This document shows, in pieces, positions 47,362 to 59,620 of a stretch of DNA of 64,000 nt. This stretch comes from Letharia columbiana (lineage: Eukaryota; Ascomycota; Lecanoromycetes; Lecanorales; Parmeliaceae), in the NCBI RefSeq assembly GCF_014066305.1, contig NW_023501046.1:414001-478000 (forward strand), written 5' to 3'. Within the stretch, counting starts at the first letter, position 1; each line of letters starts with the position of its first letter. The notes beneath the pieces were generated by a model, which did no database searches, was not told the origin of the DNA, and worked only from the letters and a program-made list of their open reading frames with translations. Position numbers and translations under genes: made by a program.

Positions 47362-48157
47362 TCAAACTTGGCCTCCAAATCTTCCCCCATCGACAACCCA
47401 CTCCTCCACCTCCTGGTACGCCCTGTTCAAGTCATCGTTGACGATAATTCTATCGTGCACACCTTTCTCCTTTGCAAATGCCATTTCCTTGTCCGCCTGC
47501 TCTAATCTCTTCTTCACACTTTCCTCGTCATCCGTTCCTCTGCCCCTTAATCTCTCCTCTAGTATCTTCAGCGAGGGCGGCGATAGAAACAAGAAGCGTG
47601 CTCCTAAATCCGTCTTCTTTACTTGTTTGACACCCTGAAAGAATCGAAAGGATTCATTTAGCCGCTCCGTGGTTATCATCAAAAGCGAGGAGCCATGCGT
47701 TGACAGAGCACACACCTCCATCTCAATGTCCAAAACACATATCCGCCCCTTCTCAGCCACATCCTTGACGGCTTCCACGCTCGTCCCGTAGTAATTCCCT
47801 CCAAACTTAGCGTGTTCTATGAAACTACCGTCCCTGACCAAAGCCAGGAATGCTTCTTGGTTAGTGAAATTGTATTCACGGCCATCCTGTTCGCCGGGGC
47901 GGGGTGAGCGGGTGGTGTCTAGGTACAACGTGAGCAGAAGAATCGGAGTAGAGACGCGTAAAGGTTGTCCTACGGGAGACAGAGAATCCAAAAGTGTCCG
48001 GGTGATCTGCAAAGAGACGCTTGAGTATCGTCGATTTACCGGAACCCGAGGGACCAGATATAACGATTGGGCGGTGGATTTGGGTTGCTATCAAGTCGAA
48101 TGTTTAGTCACTCGCTAGGATTTCAATCGGAAATAGAATCGTACCTAGGGCAGCCAT
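47362..48157 (-). CDS. GUK1: Guanylate kinase
   Basis: Minus-strand exons are 48145-48157, 47974-48087, 47716-47918 and 47362-47634; introns are 57, 55 and 81 bases. The product is 200 residues, normal length. The P-loop is [10 protein letters not shown]; the GMP-binding block [17 protein letters not shown] is rebuilt across the second junction; [15 protein letters not shown] and DIEMEGVKQVK follow, the latter rebuilt across the third. It converts GMP and ATP to GDP and ADP (family knowledge). The first exon is only 13 bases (MAAL). Confidence 0.95.
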
Positions 48158-48575
48158 TGAGGTGTAGTGGAGCGAACAAGAAGAGATTGTAAGGAGTGAA
48201 AATCGTGTGCACAGCGATGCCGAGCAAGATGGTGCAGGTTTACACAGAAACATAGCTCACAAGTCACAACTCACGAATGACCAATCGTGCCAATTGGGTT
48301 TTCCAGGGTCCTGCACTAAACAGCGGCAGCGGCCCGGTAATTTGGTACAATATAACGAAGCGACCGTATCGTATCTCCTAGCTTCTCTTACAACAAAAAG
48401 TCCGTCACCCCGACATTTTGAAGCGTTGCAGAAGTCAGCACAATTTTGCTGGTGCTTCCACCAACGTTGCGCCCTGAAGCGACCAGCATCCAGCTACCTG
48501 GATCGAGTGTATCGTCAACCATGATTATAGATAGCAGCTATGGAGCCTATTAAGTAAATGCAATGAATGTGAAAA
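48158..48575. other. Intergenic region upstream of guanylate kinase
   Basis: About 420 bases between the GUK1 start and the RUD3 stop, both minus-strand genes. Open frames here are unsupported. Confidence 0.4.
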
Positions 48576-50544
48576 TTAAGGAGGCTTGGAGCCACCAGAG
48601 CTGCTAGGCGACCTGGGAGACTTGACTCCTTCTTGTGCCTCCTGCTCCAAAAAGTCGGACCAAAGTTCTGCAAGAGATTCCTTCCTTGTGCCGCCTTCGG
48701 GAAAGAAGTCGGTAGATAAGGCTGGTGTACTAGGCGTCCTATGCCACGGCGATAATGGCACGCGGAGATTTGGGTTCGACGCACCCGGTCGCGCAAGACC
48801 AGCTTGTTCTCGTTGTTCTGTAATTGTCAGTGACTAGAGTGGGGTTTTGGAGCGAAAAAGTCCGCCTTACCATCTGTCCAGGCTAGTAGACTTGCAATTA
48901 TTTGCAATACTTGGAATTTCTTGGGATCGGCTCTTTCCAGAGCCAAGAAATGCAGGACGTGGTTGGTGACGAGTTGTCTGGAAAGATCAGTAAATGCAAA
49001 CAGCGGATGTGATGTAGGGCTCACTTGTCAATGGTGTCTTCGGGTTTGCCCTTTTTGAGGTACCTCAACGCCTTTGTCAAATGATCATTCAAAATCACTG
49101 CCTCATGCCGAAGTTTTCCAATAAGAAGGCTCTTCTCCTTCACCTCTTTCTCGAAAGGCAAAGCTCTCTCAAGCTCCTGCTTCGCTGACTCGAGCGAAGT
49201 AGTAGCGTCAGCTGCTCTTCCTTCAACTTCATGAAGTTGTTTCTGTAATTTTTCGACCTGTGCTTGCGAGTTTTCTACAAGCTCTCGTAGTTCACGTCTC
49301 CGAGCTGGAAAAATTGTTAGAAAATGTAGTCTCTCGACTTAAATGGGACTTACCATCTTGGATTTCCTGAAGTGCCCTCTGAAGCCCGTCGACGGTCAAC
49401 GACTGACTATCTCGGTCCGAGGCTGCTCGTTCATGGGCTTCACGATGGCTCGCCACTTGCTCTTCCAGATCTGCGACCCGCTCTGCGATACTCTCCCGAA
49501 TGGTTCGTTCTTCCATTGCAAGGACCTCCCAATCTTCCATAGCTTGCTTCGCGGCTTCAAACTCTTCTTTGGCATGGGCTTCTCGCTGTATTAAGTCGTC
49601 TCTCTCTTTAGACCAGTTTTGCTGCGAAAGAGTGGTTCTGTTCCGAAGACTCGATAACTCTTTTGATCTCTGCTCTCCCTCTTCTACAATCGTTGCCAGT
49701 TCTGCAGCACGTGCCTCGTTTTGTTCACGTAGATTGCCGCATTGCTCCTCAAGGTCTTCCATTCGACTCCGTGCCTGCGACAAGTCTTCCTATACTACCA
49801 TCAGCGACGTAATGGTAGAAGGCAAATGTACACCTACAGCATCTGCCTTTAACCGTTCACCCAGTTGTGATCTTATCGTGTTGACTTTTCCAAGCAAATT
49901 TCGATACTGTGTCTCAGCTTGTTCTTTCTCACCCTGTGTGTCCGCAAGCTGCTTCCGGATACTGCCAAGCTCCTCTTCGTGCTTTCCTTGTATCTCTTCG
50001 AGAGATCTCCGAACGTGCGCTACCTCTTCCCGAAGAGCAGCCCGCTCACTTACTAACGCTTCCAATCTCGCATCTGTATCAGTCGTCGTAGGTGCCGTAC
50101 TTTTGTCACCAAGTACAACGTCTTTAGAAGTCGGTGACTCTTCCTCGGCAACAGATTGCTCTTGGGAATCCACCTCGACGGACCTATCGGGGACATCATT
50201 GGTTCTTCTCGGTGTACCATTGGTCATTGGGTGTCCCAGGTCGATCTCGGCCCTTTGAGGCGAGCTCGGTGGCTCTGAAGGTGTCTTAGATTCCTGCTCT
50301 TCTCCATCCCCGTCATCGTTTTCGTGTTCATCATTTGCTTTAGCGCCATTGACCTTTCCCAGATCCCCGTTCAGCTTCGCTTTGCTACCCTTCTTTTTCT
50401 TGTGCTTCCTGCCTTTCGAAACTGGTACTGGTTAGCTCAAGGCAAATGTAATGGCAGGCTGCTACGGTCAAGACATGATGTTTCTCATGGCAACATACCT
50501 TGAGTGGCTGTATTTGGAAGATCTGAAGTCGCAACGGATGACAT
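48576..50544 (-). CDS. RUD3: Golgin RUD3 (GRIP-related, GMAP-210-like)
   Basis: Minus-strand exons are 50499-50544, 49838-50427, 49354-49789, 49025-49304, 48871-48977 and 48576-48817; introns are 71, 48, 49, 47 and 53 bases. The product is 566 residues. The N-terminal part is Lys-rich and then acidic (KGRKHKKKKGSK). The middle 300 residues are coiled coil (for example RLEALVSERAALREEVAHV). The C-terminal GRAB (GRIP-related Arf-binding) domain reads RQLVTNHVLHFLALERADPK and continues through QIIASLLAWTDEQREQAGL. Rud3 is a cis-Golgi coiled-coil tether recruited by Arf1 (family knowledge). The tail after the GRAB domain is Pro/Ser-rich. Confidence 0.9.
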
Positions 50545-50817
50545 TCTGTAGTGTATTCTCGAAAATATTTCGAGGTGGAGCTTAGGTATTGTCGTCGTAA
50601 TACCGAATGGACAGCAAATCAGCGCCCACTTTTAGATCCCACGTTACCAATGTAAGTTTCATTAAGCGCGAAGCGGAGCTGACTTTACTTTAAAGTTTAA
50701 AGTACTCTAATACGCGGCATATCGAGGAGCCGCCGACGATCGCAAGTAATCTGAAAGAGCAGTGAATTGATACGAATAAGACCCCTCCTACAATATCCAC
50801 ATACAAGCATTGTCACG

Positions 50818-53194
50818 ATGGAGGCTCCAGGAAGAATTCTTCCCATCAAGGGAAAGACGAATGTCTTAATTACAAGTGCCCTTCCTTATGTTAATAATGG
50901 TATGTGCATTTCGACTTGGTTTATTGCTGAATAGGATGTTTTCAGTGCAAGGACCATTGTCCGCCTGATAACCTATTCTATATCATTATCCCATGACTTG
51001 AGTCTTATCTTGCAAAGCAAACGCTGACCCCAGAAAATTTGTCCAGTCCCCCATCTTGGGAACATCGTTGGGAGCGTTCTGAGCGCAGACGTCTTTTCTA
51101 GGTGTGCGCATTTCTCTAAGGTTCTGTACGCTCTCATTGATCCTGCATAGGTACAACAAAGCAAGGGGTCGACCAACCTTATTTGTTTGCGGCACCGATG
51201 AGTACGGAACAGCTACGGAAACCAAGGCATTGGAAGAAAATGTTTCTCCCAGAGAACTCTGCGACAAGTACAACCAAATCCATGCGGAGATATATGAATG
51301 GTTTGAGATCGGATTCGATATCTTCGGAAGAACTTCCACCCAACAACAGCAGGACATAACGCAGAGTATATTTCGAAAACTATACGAAAATGACTACCTG
51401 ATCGAGCGGACTTCGCAGCAGCCATACTGCGAAAAGCACAAATCATTCCTTGCTGATCGATATATTGAGGGTACTTGTCCGAAATGTGGCTACGAAGACG
51501 CACGGGGGGATCAATGCGACAAGTGTGGCTCGGTAGACTACGGGCCATTGGACCTCAAAAACGCCCGATGCAAGATTGACCCAGATGCGACGCCAGTCGT
51601 ACGGGAGACAAGACACATTCACATCAGACTCGACAAGCTTCAGCCAGATATACAGAAGTGGTTCAAAAAGGCCAGTGAAGACGGTGCTTGGTCCAGTAAC
51701 GGGAAAGTCATCACAGAATCTTGGCTAAAGCAAGGGCTGCGGGATCGAGGCATCACCAGAGACTTGAAATGGGGAACACCAATACCACTTGATGTTTTCG
51801 CAGACGAGAAGGATAGAGAGATCTACAAAGACAAGGTGTTCTATGTCTGGTTCGATGCCTGCATTGGCTACGTGTCGATAACTGCAAATTATACCAAAGA
51901 TTGGGAGAAGTGGTGGCGCAATCCAGACGTGAAGCTTTACCAATTTATGGGAAAGGATAATGTGCCTTTTCACTCGGTCATTTTCCCCGGCAGTCAATTA
52001 GGCACCAAAGAACCGTGGACTATGCTACATCATCTGTCAACGACAGAATACCTGAACTACGAAAATGGCAAGTTTTCCAAGTCGCGAGGAGTTGGTGTCT
52101 TTGGCAACAATGCGAAAGACACAGGAGTCCCCGCCGACGTGTGGCGGTACTATCTTTTGAAGCACAGACCAGGTATGTGATTTGAGTGTCATTCTGGTTA
52201 CACAGGACCATTTGAGCACTAAGGCAGCGTTTGCGGGCGGATTCCGGTGTTACTACAGGCGTTGTGGTACAATTCAGTTCGGATGAGACATGCTGACCCT
52301 GGTTTGTTTCCCCAAAGAAACTGCCGACAGCCAATTCGAATGGAGGGATTTCGTTGCGCAGAATAACAATGAATTGCTTGCAAAGCTTGGAAATTTCGTC
52401 AACCGCATATTGAAGCTTGTCAACAGCAAGATCTACGATTCTATCATACCAGATTATACGGCCAAGTATTCGGATCCTGTATTCGAGCAGGCCAGGGCCG
52501 AGATCAATCAGCATTTGAAGCAGTATCTGAAGGACCTTGAGGCGGTCAATCTAAAGGATGGTCTTCAAAGCGCGATGGACATTGCACAGGCAGGGAACAA
52601 TCTCGTAAGTGGAATGTTACACGCCAACAACCAGAGACGTGTCTGATAGTAAACCTGAAGATCCAAAGCAACAAACTCGACAATAAGCTCGCTGCAAATG
52701 AGCCCGAAAAAGCTGCAGCGGTAATAGGTCTCGCCATAAACATCATCTATCTCTGCGCCGGCATTTTCGAACCATACCTTCCGGCGACTTCCAAATCTAT
52801 CCTTGAACAACTGGACGCACCTTTTCTCTTCATCCCTGATCACTGGGCGGCTGACGATATAAAGCCAGGTCATCACATTGGCAAGGCAAAGCATCTTTTC
52901 ATACTGATTGACCCGAAGAAAGAGGACGAATGGCGGGACATGTACGGAGGGACCCAAGCAGAGAGATCAAAGAAGGAAGAGGAGACAGCGAAAAAGGCAG
53001 CAGCTAAAGCAGCTGTGAAAGCCAAAAAGGCAGAGAAAAAGACAAAGAAACCGGAACACCAGGTTGAAAAGGTGCATGCGCAGCCAAGTGTGGAGGAAAC
53101 GGCAACAGGGGGAGCGGAGGCTACAGAAGTCGGCAAGGAGCCAGTGGATGCTGTTACAGATGGATTTCAACAAGTTACGCTGCCTTCGTCATGA
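50818..53194 (+). CDS. MES1: Cytosolic methionyl-tRNA synthetase
   Basis: Exons are 50818-50899, 51047-51101, 51151-52172, 52318-52604 and 52661-53194; introns are 147, 49, 145 and 56 bases. The product is 659 residues. The class I HIGH motif appears as VPHLGN at the start of exon 2 and KMSKS as KFSKS (exon 3). The Cys pairs of the connective-peptide zinc knuckle are CPKCGYEDARGDQCDKCG. The anticodon-binding domain follows (NFVNRILKLVNSKIY). The C-terminal tail is Lys/Ala/Glu-rich (KKAAAKAAVKAKKAEKK), a likely tRNA or complex-binding extension. It charges initiator and elongator tRNA-Met (family knowledge). Family-conserved sequence (LKHRPETADSQFEW) joins across the third intron without gap. 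Confidence 0.94.
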
Positions 53195-53581
53195 TGAAAT
53201 GGAAGACAACTTGGAAAGCATGCCCGGTCGCTGAGGGGTTGCCTTTTCCTCGACTCCTCCTCGGTCAGCGAGTGCTGCATGATTTATTAGAGTATGATTG
53301 AGGACTTTATCGCCAAAAGGGTATGGTCGAGGCAGGAAAATTGTCTGATAAGGTAATTCACCGTAGCTGTTGGATTCAACAAAAGCGGGGCTCGCAGATA
53401 ATTAGCTTCCGACTGTTGATAAGTACAGCACCTACGTAAGGTATGCATGGCATGGCATGGCATACTGCGACGAATTGCATTTAACATGACACGTACCCTC
53501 TTGCACTGCTCCTAACTGAGTCCAATCAAATTCCGCCTGTGAAATTCTTCGGTTACCAACACTACGAACCCTTCGTCTACA
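53195..53581. other. Intergenic region
   Basis: About 390 bases. It contains a short tandem CATGG run at 53445-53461. No gene is seen. Confidence 0.4.
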
Positions 53582-54188
53582 ATGTCTCGAATTACTGCCA
53601 TTCACAAAGTCGGCGCATTTCGGCGCCTTGTCACGCTGAACACCCCGCGAGCTTATGACTCCTACTATCCTGGAAAGCATAGGTAGACTCTGCCAATCCA
53701 GCCCCACCAAAACAGCTGCTGAGTCCTCTTCTCTTACCTAAAGGTGTTCAAAGTCCATCCGGCCTTTTCACTGCAGCAGTCAAAGGAGGACGCTTGGGGA
53801 CACCTCAAGCATTGACTTTGCTTACTTCCCTCAATACGAGCTCCGTGAGCCCGCAAAGAATGAGATAATGCGTATTCCCATCCTTCCCTTCAATTCTTCA
53901 CCGCCTGCAAGAAGCAACGAAGCTCTTGAGTCGGTGATCCGACCGGAGATCACAACGGCAAGTGCGAATGGAACACATATCGAGTCTCCCTCCGCAATGT
54001 CAGACGTGACAGACAATCCAGGACACACAGATCTCGATCCTTTTGACTTGACGAACACGGTCACCACGGCGGCGTCTGAAGTGACGGGTTTGCCCATCGA
54101 AAGACTGCAGGAGCCGGGGGTCGTAAAGGAACTTTGGAATGGACTGCTGGATGATATTTTAGGGGCGAGGAAGACTGCGAAGGCGTGA
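53582..54188 (+). CDS. Hypothetical protein with probable mitochondrial presequence
   Basis: Exons are 53582-53682 and 53744-54188, with a 61-base intron; the product is 181 residues. The frame is continuous through a good GT-AG junction and the upstream exon adds a Met start. The N-terminal ~50 residues are rich in Arg, Lys and Ser with almost no acids (MSRITAIHKVGAFRRLVTL, SKSIRPFHCSSQRRTLGD), which suggests mitochondrial import. A conserved-looking block follows (DFAYFPQYELREPAKNE), then an acidic, Thr/Ser-rich region and a C-terminal helix (VVKELWNGLLDDILG). I do not recognise the family and assign no function. Confidence 0.6.
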
Positions 54189-54678
54189 GTCAGGAATGAA
54201 AGCCAGGGCAGTGTGGGAATGTCTTTTTATTTTATTTTTTCCTTGTTGAAGCGATTCTCGATTTATGTCATTTTTCTCGGTGGAAGCTGGACGGCTACGA
54301 TACAACCAAAAAGATTGCTGCATGCTATCAGGCTTGGATCTCAGCGCGGTAACAACGGATGTTCGCTTCGACTGTGATGAAGAGCAGGCTGTGGAAAAGA
54401 ATGTTTCGTGGTCTGGACCATTGATGAATCATATAGCTTAAGCTGAATGCAGTCATTAAGTTCCTAGAGAAGTCTCTGTTGCTATCATGATACAAGGAAT
54501 GGAAAACCCCGAGGCAGAGGGAATAGGCGCAACCTTTGAAAGTTGATGACTAGTGGTATTCAGCCCTATAGTACTGCCTATTGATGAGACGACATTTCCA
54601 CATCAAAACTGTATTTTCATTTTTTTGCTCATGTAATTATGTTGTGGACCTCTTCCATGATGTTGCTGCGATAACACA
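54189..54678. other. Intergenic region upstream of the transporter gene
   Basis: About 490 bases, AT-richer than the flanking genes. No gene is seen. Confidence 0.4.
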
Positions 54679-57321
54679 ATGCCCAAAGATCGCCTTTATG
54701 ACCTACGGGATATAGAAGTCAGCCGAGAGCCAGAGCAATCTCGCTCATTGCTCGCCCAAGGCGCCGTTGACGACGATGAAGTTGGACCTTCGCCAGCACA
54801 TCAACCGCCTCCATTTCCCCAATCTTCTCTCTCCAGGACCGCTTCAAATGGGTTCCCTCGCGCTCCGCGCACCATAAATCGAGTCCGCTTCGACGTTAGA
54901 GAGACGGACAGCGGCGAGCATGCGCTCAACGGCCATGTGCGTACACCGAGCCGGGAAAACGGCGATTGGCCCGAGGCTGAGCATGACTTGTTCGGAAACG
55001 ATGTTGAGAGTAGGGAAAGTTGCGCAGGGCAAAGGGCGCCTCTTCTCACTGATGTCGAGGCACCTAGTGTCATGGTGGCCGAAGATTTGGATTTCAACGC
55101 TGAGGGACTGCTGGAAAATGCCAGGCCGAAGAGTGGTATAATGTAGGGCAGTTCTGCAGCGCAACCTTGCGGGCCGGGCTCGGGTGCTGAAATGTTTGCA
55201 GAAGTGCATTCATGAATATGGCGAATTCAATAATTGGGGCTGGCATAATAGGCAATTCTCACTGCTAGTTACATTGCTTTCGCGGTCCCAAACTTATACT
55301 ATAGCTCTAGGTCAGCCGTATGCTTTTCGGCAAGCCGGTTTGTAAATCTTACTGTTCGAATTCGGCCTTGAAATTTTGTGTCCTTACCTATATATCGCTA
55401 GATCAGCGGGAATCGTCCTCCTGGTTATTTTAACAATCACAGTGAGCCCCCTGGCGACTTTTGTGGACCATGGGACACTGATCGTCGTCTAGGTAGACTG
55501 GACCATACGGCAAGACTCTCCCTCGCTCTCGATCTCCTCCCTTTCTGGTGTTACCATATCAATTTTCCAAACCTAAGAGCGAGAGTTGATGTGCTTTGCA
55601 GCTTGATCGTGATCAATTCGAAATTCAGTGGTGCCAGTTCTTTCCAAGGGTATGTGAAGACGCATGCGTTGATGGCAACTTACAAAATGTTTACATTCGA
55701 CAGAACTGTGGAACACTGCTTTGGCGCCTCCGGACTCATTGCGATCTCCATCGCCCAATTCGCCTTGTATGCAAAATCGAGCCTCGACCAAGGCCAATGC
55801 TAACTATGCTCCCTTCAGTGCTTTTGGAGGCATGGTCGCCTTCTGTGTCATCATGGGAGATACGATCCCCAGCGTGATTGCGGCACTTCTCCCGTCTTTA
55901 TCGGACATGCCTTTCCTCTGGCTTTTAACCAACAGACGAGCTGTGATCATTTTGTGCACTCTCTGTTTCAGCTATCCTCTGTCTCTATATCGCGACATTG
56001 CAAAAGTATAGAAAATACCACCTTTTCCTGTAGCTTGGCATTCGTTAACCAAATTTCAGTTAGCAAGAGCGTCGACGTTAGCACTTTTAAGCATGGCGGT
56101 AATGGAACCATTCTTTGAGGCATATCAACTGTTTACTAATGTGAGATGTAGGTTATCCTGATTACAGTCGTGACGCAGGGCGTTGGGGTACCACAGGATC
56201 TCAAGGGTAACTTGAAGGGCTCGCTGTTTGTGGGGAATGGTGTCCTTCAAGCAATCTCGGTGATATCGTTCGGTAGGTCTCTTCGTTCTGAAACGCCAAA
56301 TTCCAGAGACAGACTAACGATCATAGCATTTGTCTGTCGTAGGGGTCACGGCTTCCTTGCACTTCTGCTCCACTAACGAGCTGTCAGATCACAACTCTCT
56401 CCTGATATACGGTTCTCTAAAGAAGCCGACGATGGATAGATTCGCTCGCGTTACCCACTACTCTACATTCACGTCGATGTTAGCTTGTTTGACCATGGCT
56501 TTGGCTGGCTTTGTCACCTTTGGAGAGAAGACACAGGGCAACATCTTGAATAATTTTCCCAACGAGAATCTCATGGTTAACATTGCACGCTTGTAAGTCA
56601 ATCTACTGGGACTGTAGACGGTGTCCTGCTGACGTAAGGGTAGTCTCCTGGGAGCCAACATGGTGACGACTTTACCGCTTGGTCCGTTCGTGCTAGCTCT
56701 GGATGAGAGGCCTAGCTGACGACGTCTCAGAGTGCTTCGTGTGCCGTGAGGTTATGATTGTTCGTACGGTCCATTTCCGGAGGTTGTCGTCACAGCTGAC
56801 AGTCTAGAATTACTGGTTCCCCAATGAACCGCACAATCCTAATCTTCACCTAATTCTCACTACATCTCTTGGTAAGTCGTTTCCCAAGGCTTCTGAGGAT
56901 CGGCCGCAAAGAGTAGACGAGATCGTTAAGGCTAACACAATGTTCCTAGTTGTAGCGGCAATGACCTTGTCTTTGATCACTTGTGATCTTGGCGCTGTAT
57001 TCGAGCTTATTGGGGCAACGAGCGCCTGCGCTGTAAGCATTCGGCATACTGCAAAGAGAAAGCTGCTGAAAAACTCTCTTCAAGCTCGCTTATATTCTTC
57101 CACCCCTGTGTTATATCAAATTAAGCACCCGTAGCTGGAAAACCATTCCTGCGATCCTCTGCGTTGTCTTCGGAGTAGGAAACCCTCATGCATTCTTATC
57201 ATCTTAGAAGAATAGATCGCTGTGACTGACTGGCAAGTAGATGATAGTGATGACCATCAGCCTGATACAGGCTGTCGTAAAGATGATTAGAAATGAAGGT
57301 GGCGCTCACTCCTGTCGATAA
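54679..57321 (+). CDS. Vacuolar amino-acid transporter, AVT/SLC38 type (AAAP family), 18 exons
   Basis: The protein is rebuilt from 18 exons: 54679-55142, 55202-55251, 55311-55341, 55402-55441, 55493-55509, 55602-55649, 55704-55766, 55819-56005, 56060-56098, 56152-56272, 56327-56338, 56388-56592, 56644-56681, 56731-56768, 56808-56871, 56950-57032, 57085-57174 and 57241-57321, giving about 556 residues. The first exon is a hydrophilic, phosphorylatable cytosolic N-terminus. The membrane domain opens with MNMANSIIGAGIIGQPYAF, a hallmark of Avt-type carriers, and shows about ten to eleven hydrophobic helices. The match is to the AVT2/SLC38-like branch, which moves amino acids across the vacuolar membrane by proton exchange (family knowledge; substrate unknown). 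Two introns (55252-55310 and 55510-55601) begin with GC. The 39-base intron 56769-56807 is the least certain junction. Confidence 0.82.
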
Positions 57322-58379
57322 ACTATAGGAATTGTCATGCGGGATCTGTCTCCCAGGAATAGTCTTAGAGCTTCAAAGGAGCTACGAGGGCCAATTTCAT
57401 CCGCCTGCAATGCATGAAGACGGTACTTAGCCATTTCACAGAAAGATTGCTGTGATCATTGCCCCTTGCCTTGGAATCCGGAAGGTCCGTGTCCTCTTTC
57501 ATTGTGACCAACAGCATGTTTGCCGTCTCGTGGGACAACTACCAACGATACTGCTCCTTTGGCGTGGTATTTGAGAGGTTCAGGTACCTTCAAGCAAGGA
57601 CCTTTCGCCGGCGGTTAGCAGGCAGACCCTCAGGAAATTGGCAGTCTGAGGCGCCAAATCTTTTCTTTTCACATCATTTTCAGCATCAAACCGAAAAACC
57701 CGTCAATCATGAGTAGTATCGATAGCGTTAGGAAAAGCATGCGGGATGAAAATTCTCGTTCGTGCTGCTCTTCCCAACAACTCAGCGACCTGTACCGCTT
57801 CCACTGTCACCTTTTCTAGCTCTGTGCCTTTTAGCTATGTCGTTGAAGCCTAAGCTGGACGCACGCTGTCTTTGAAAGGTCGGAATAATAGCATACAAAC
57901 CCTGTAGATCTTTCTTAGGCTGCTTCGACATACGGAGTGTCGACCGTTGGAGATCAGAAATAATCTGCGACTGGACAGCAACAACTGCCACTTTTTGGCA
58001 CGTTCCATGGCGAGCCTCTAGGAAAGGTGGCAGTCGAAGAGGTACAAACTCCTGAAGTATCCTCAATTTGAAGCAGCTCCGGTCATAAATGACAAATGTT
58101 CTCGGGGTGAGAGCCCAAGTTCGGCGGTAATTAGGAAAGCTCAGCGGCCTCGACTGAAGTCCCTTTCTGCCAATTTGCCTGGCTGACTTCTGGAACAGGG
58201 AAAGCACCTAACTGCCCGACAATTGGTGTACACGAACCCTCGACACTCTGGCCTTCCCTTCTCACTGACCCCGAACTTCCCACATTTCATGTGCTCATGT
58301 CTATAGACCGTACACTGTGATGCCTGCCCGTCTACTCTTCTTCAAGGACATTGAATACCGGATTTCTGACAGAAGAAAA
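57322..58379. other. Intergenic region after the transporter
   Basis: About 1 kb. Open frames (57459-57716 plus, 57782-58207 minus) show no domain or conserved segment. The 3' half leads into the minisatellite. Nothing further is seen. Confidence 0.4.
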
Positions 58380-59620
58380 GCACAAAAGTAAAATGCCTAA
58401 TCACTATTTCCCAAAAAAATTAGACTTGGACTTTCTGACGAGATTAAAGGACACAAGGGAAGCACAAAGGTGAAGCGCCCAGTTCCCCGCGAAAATTGGT
58501 GTGAATGAAACTTCACCATTCTGCCTTCTCCCAGTCACTTCCAAAGTCCTAAGCACATCTTCGATATTCAGTCTCACAATACAAAATTGTGACGCCTGCC
58601 TTTCTACTGCCCATCTGTTGCCCATCTACTGCCCGGCCCTATTTTAGGTCCATCGGGCACTCAACTTTCTGGAGAAAAGAAAGTGCAAAAAAGGAGCGCC
58701 TAGTAGTAGTCGGCGGGATTTGGTGTGAATTTTGCTTTAACCTTCTGTCCTGGTATTTTCCTCCAAACATGCCTTATATTCATCCATTATATACTACTCG
58801 ATCTTCTTCCTAATTCTTTAAATCTCATATCTCTCGAGGAGAAGGGAGCATAGAAGTGAAGCGCCTAGTTATCCGCGGAGTTTGCTGTTAATCTAGCTTC
58901 GATCTTCTGTCCTGGTATCGTCCCCCAAACTTCCCTTTTATCTATCCACTATCTGCTACCCGGCCATCTTCCTAATTCTTCAAATCTCGCATCTCTCAAG
59001 GAGATAGGAGCCTAGAAGTGAAGCGCCTACTTGTCCGCGGGATTTGATATGAGTTTGACTTCGACTTCTTGTCCTGTCCTTCACACCAAACTTTCTAGAA
59101 AAAGGGAGCATAGAAGTGAAGCGCTCACTTGTCCATGGAATTTGCTGTGAATTCAGCTTCGACTTCCTATTCTATTCTATCCCTCACATCAAACTTCCTA
59201 GCATAACGGAGAGCACAGAAGTGAAGCGCCCGCTTATCCGTGGAATTTGCTGTGAATTCAGCTTCGACTTCCTATTCTATTCTATCCCTCACATCAAACT
59301 TCCTAGCATAACGGAGAGCACAGAAGTGAAGCGCCCGCTTATCCGTGGAATTTGCTGTGAATTTAGCTTCGACTTCCTGTTCTATCCTGTCCTACTTATC
59401 CTTCACATCAAACTTTCTAGCATAAAAGGGAGCACAAAAGTGAAGCGCCCGCTTGTCCGTGGAATTTGCTGTGAATTTAGCTTCGACTTCCTGTCCTATC
59501 CTGTCCTACTTATCCTTCACATCAGACTTCCTAGCACAAAAGGGAGCACAGAAGTGAAGCGCCCGCTTGTCCGTGGGATTTGCTATGAATTTAGCTTCGA
59601 CTTCCTATCCTGTCCTTAAC
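58380..59620. repeat. Degenerate-to-regular minisatellite, ~105-172 base units
   Basis: A unit with the blocks GAAGTGAAGCGCC, CCGTGGAATTTGCTGTGAAT and TTAGCTTCGACTTCCT recurs. The GAAGTG (or AAAGTG) start occurs at 58853, 59025, 59113, 59218, 59323, 59437 and 59551, that is at spacings of 172, 88, 105, 105, 114 and 114. Older, more diverged units reach back to about 58440, and a faint one occurs near 59740. The 105- and 114-base units are in frame, leaving 59116-59619 open for 167 codons. I judge this a by-product of the period and not a gene. Confidence 0.85.

Noticed and set aside
57782..58207. 141-codon open frame on the minus strand
   Set aside because: No family signal, no conserved splice sites; it borders the minisatellite.
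59116..59619. 167-codon open frame through the minisatellite
   Set aside because: Open only because the 105- and 114-base periods are multiples of 3; no conserved domain and no splice or start support.
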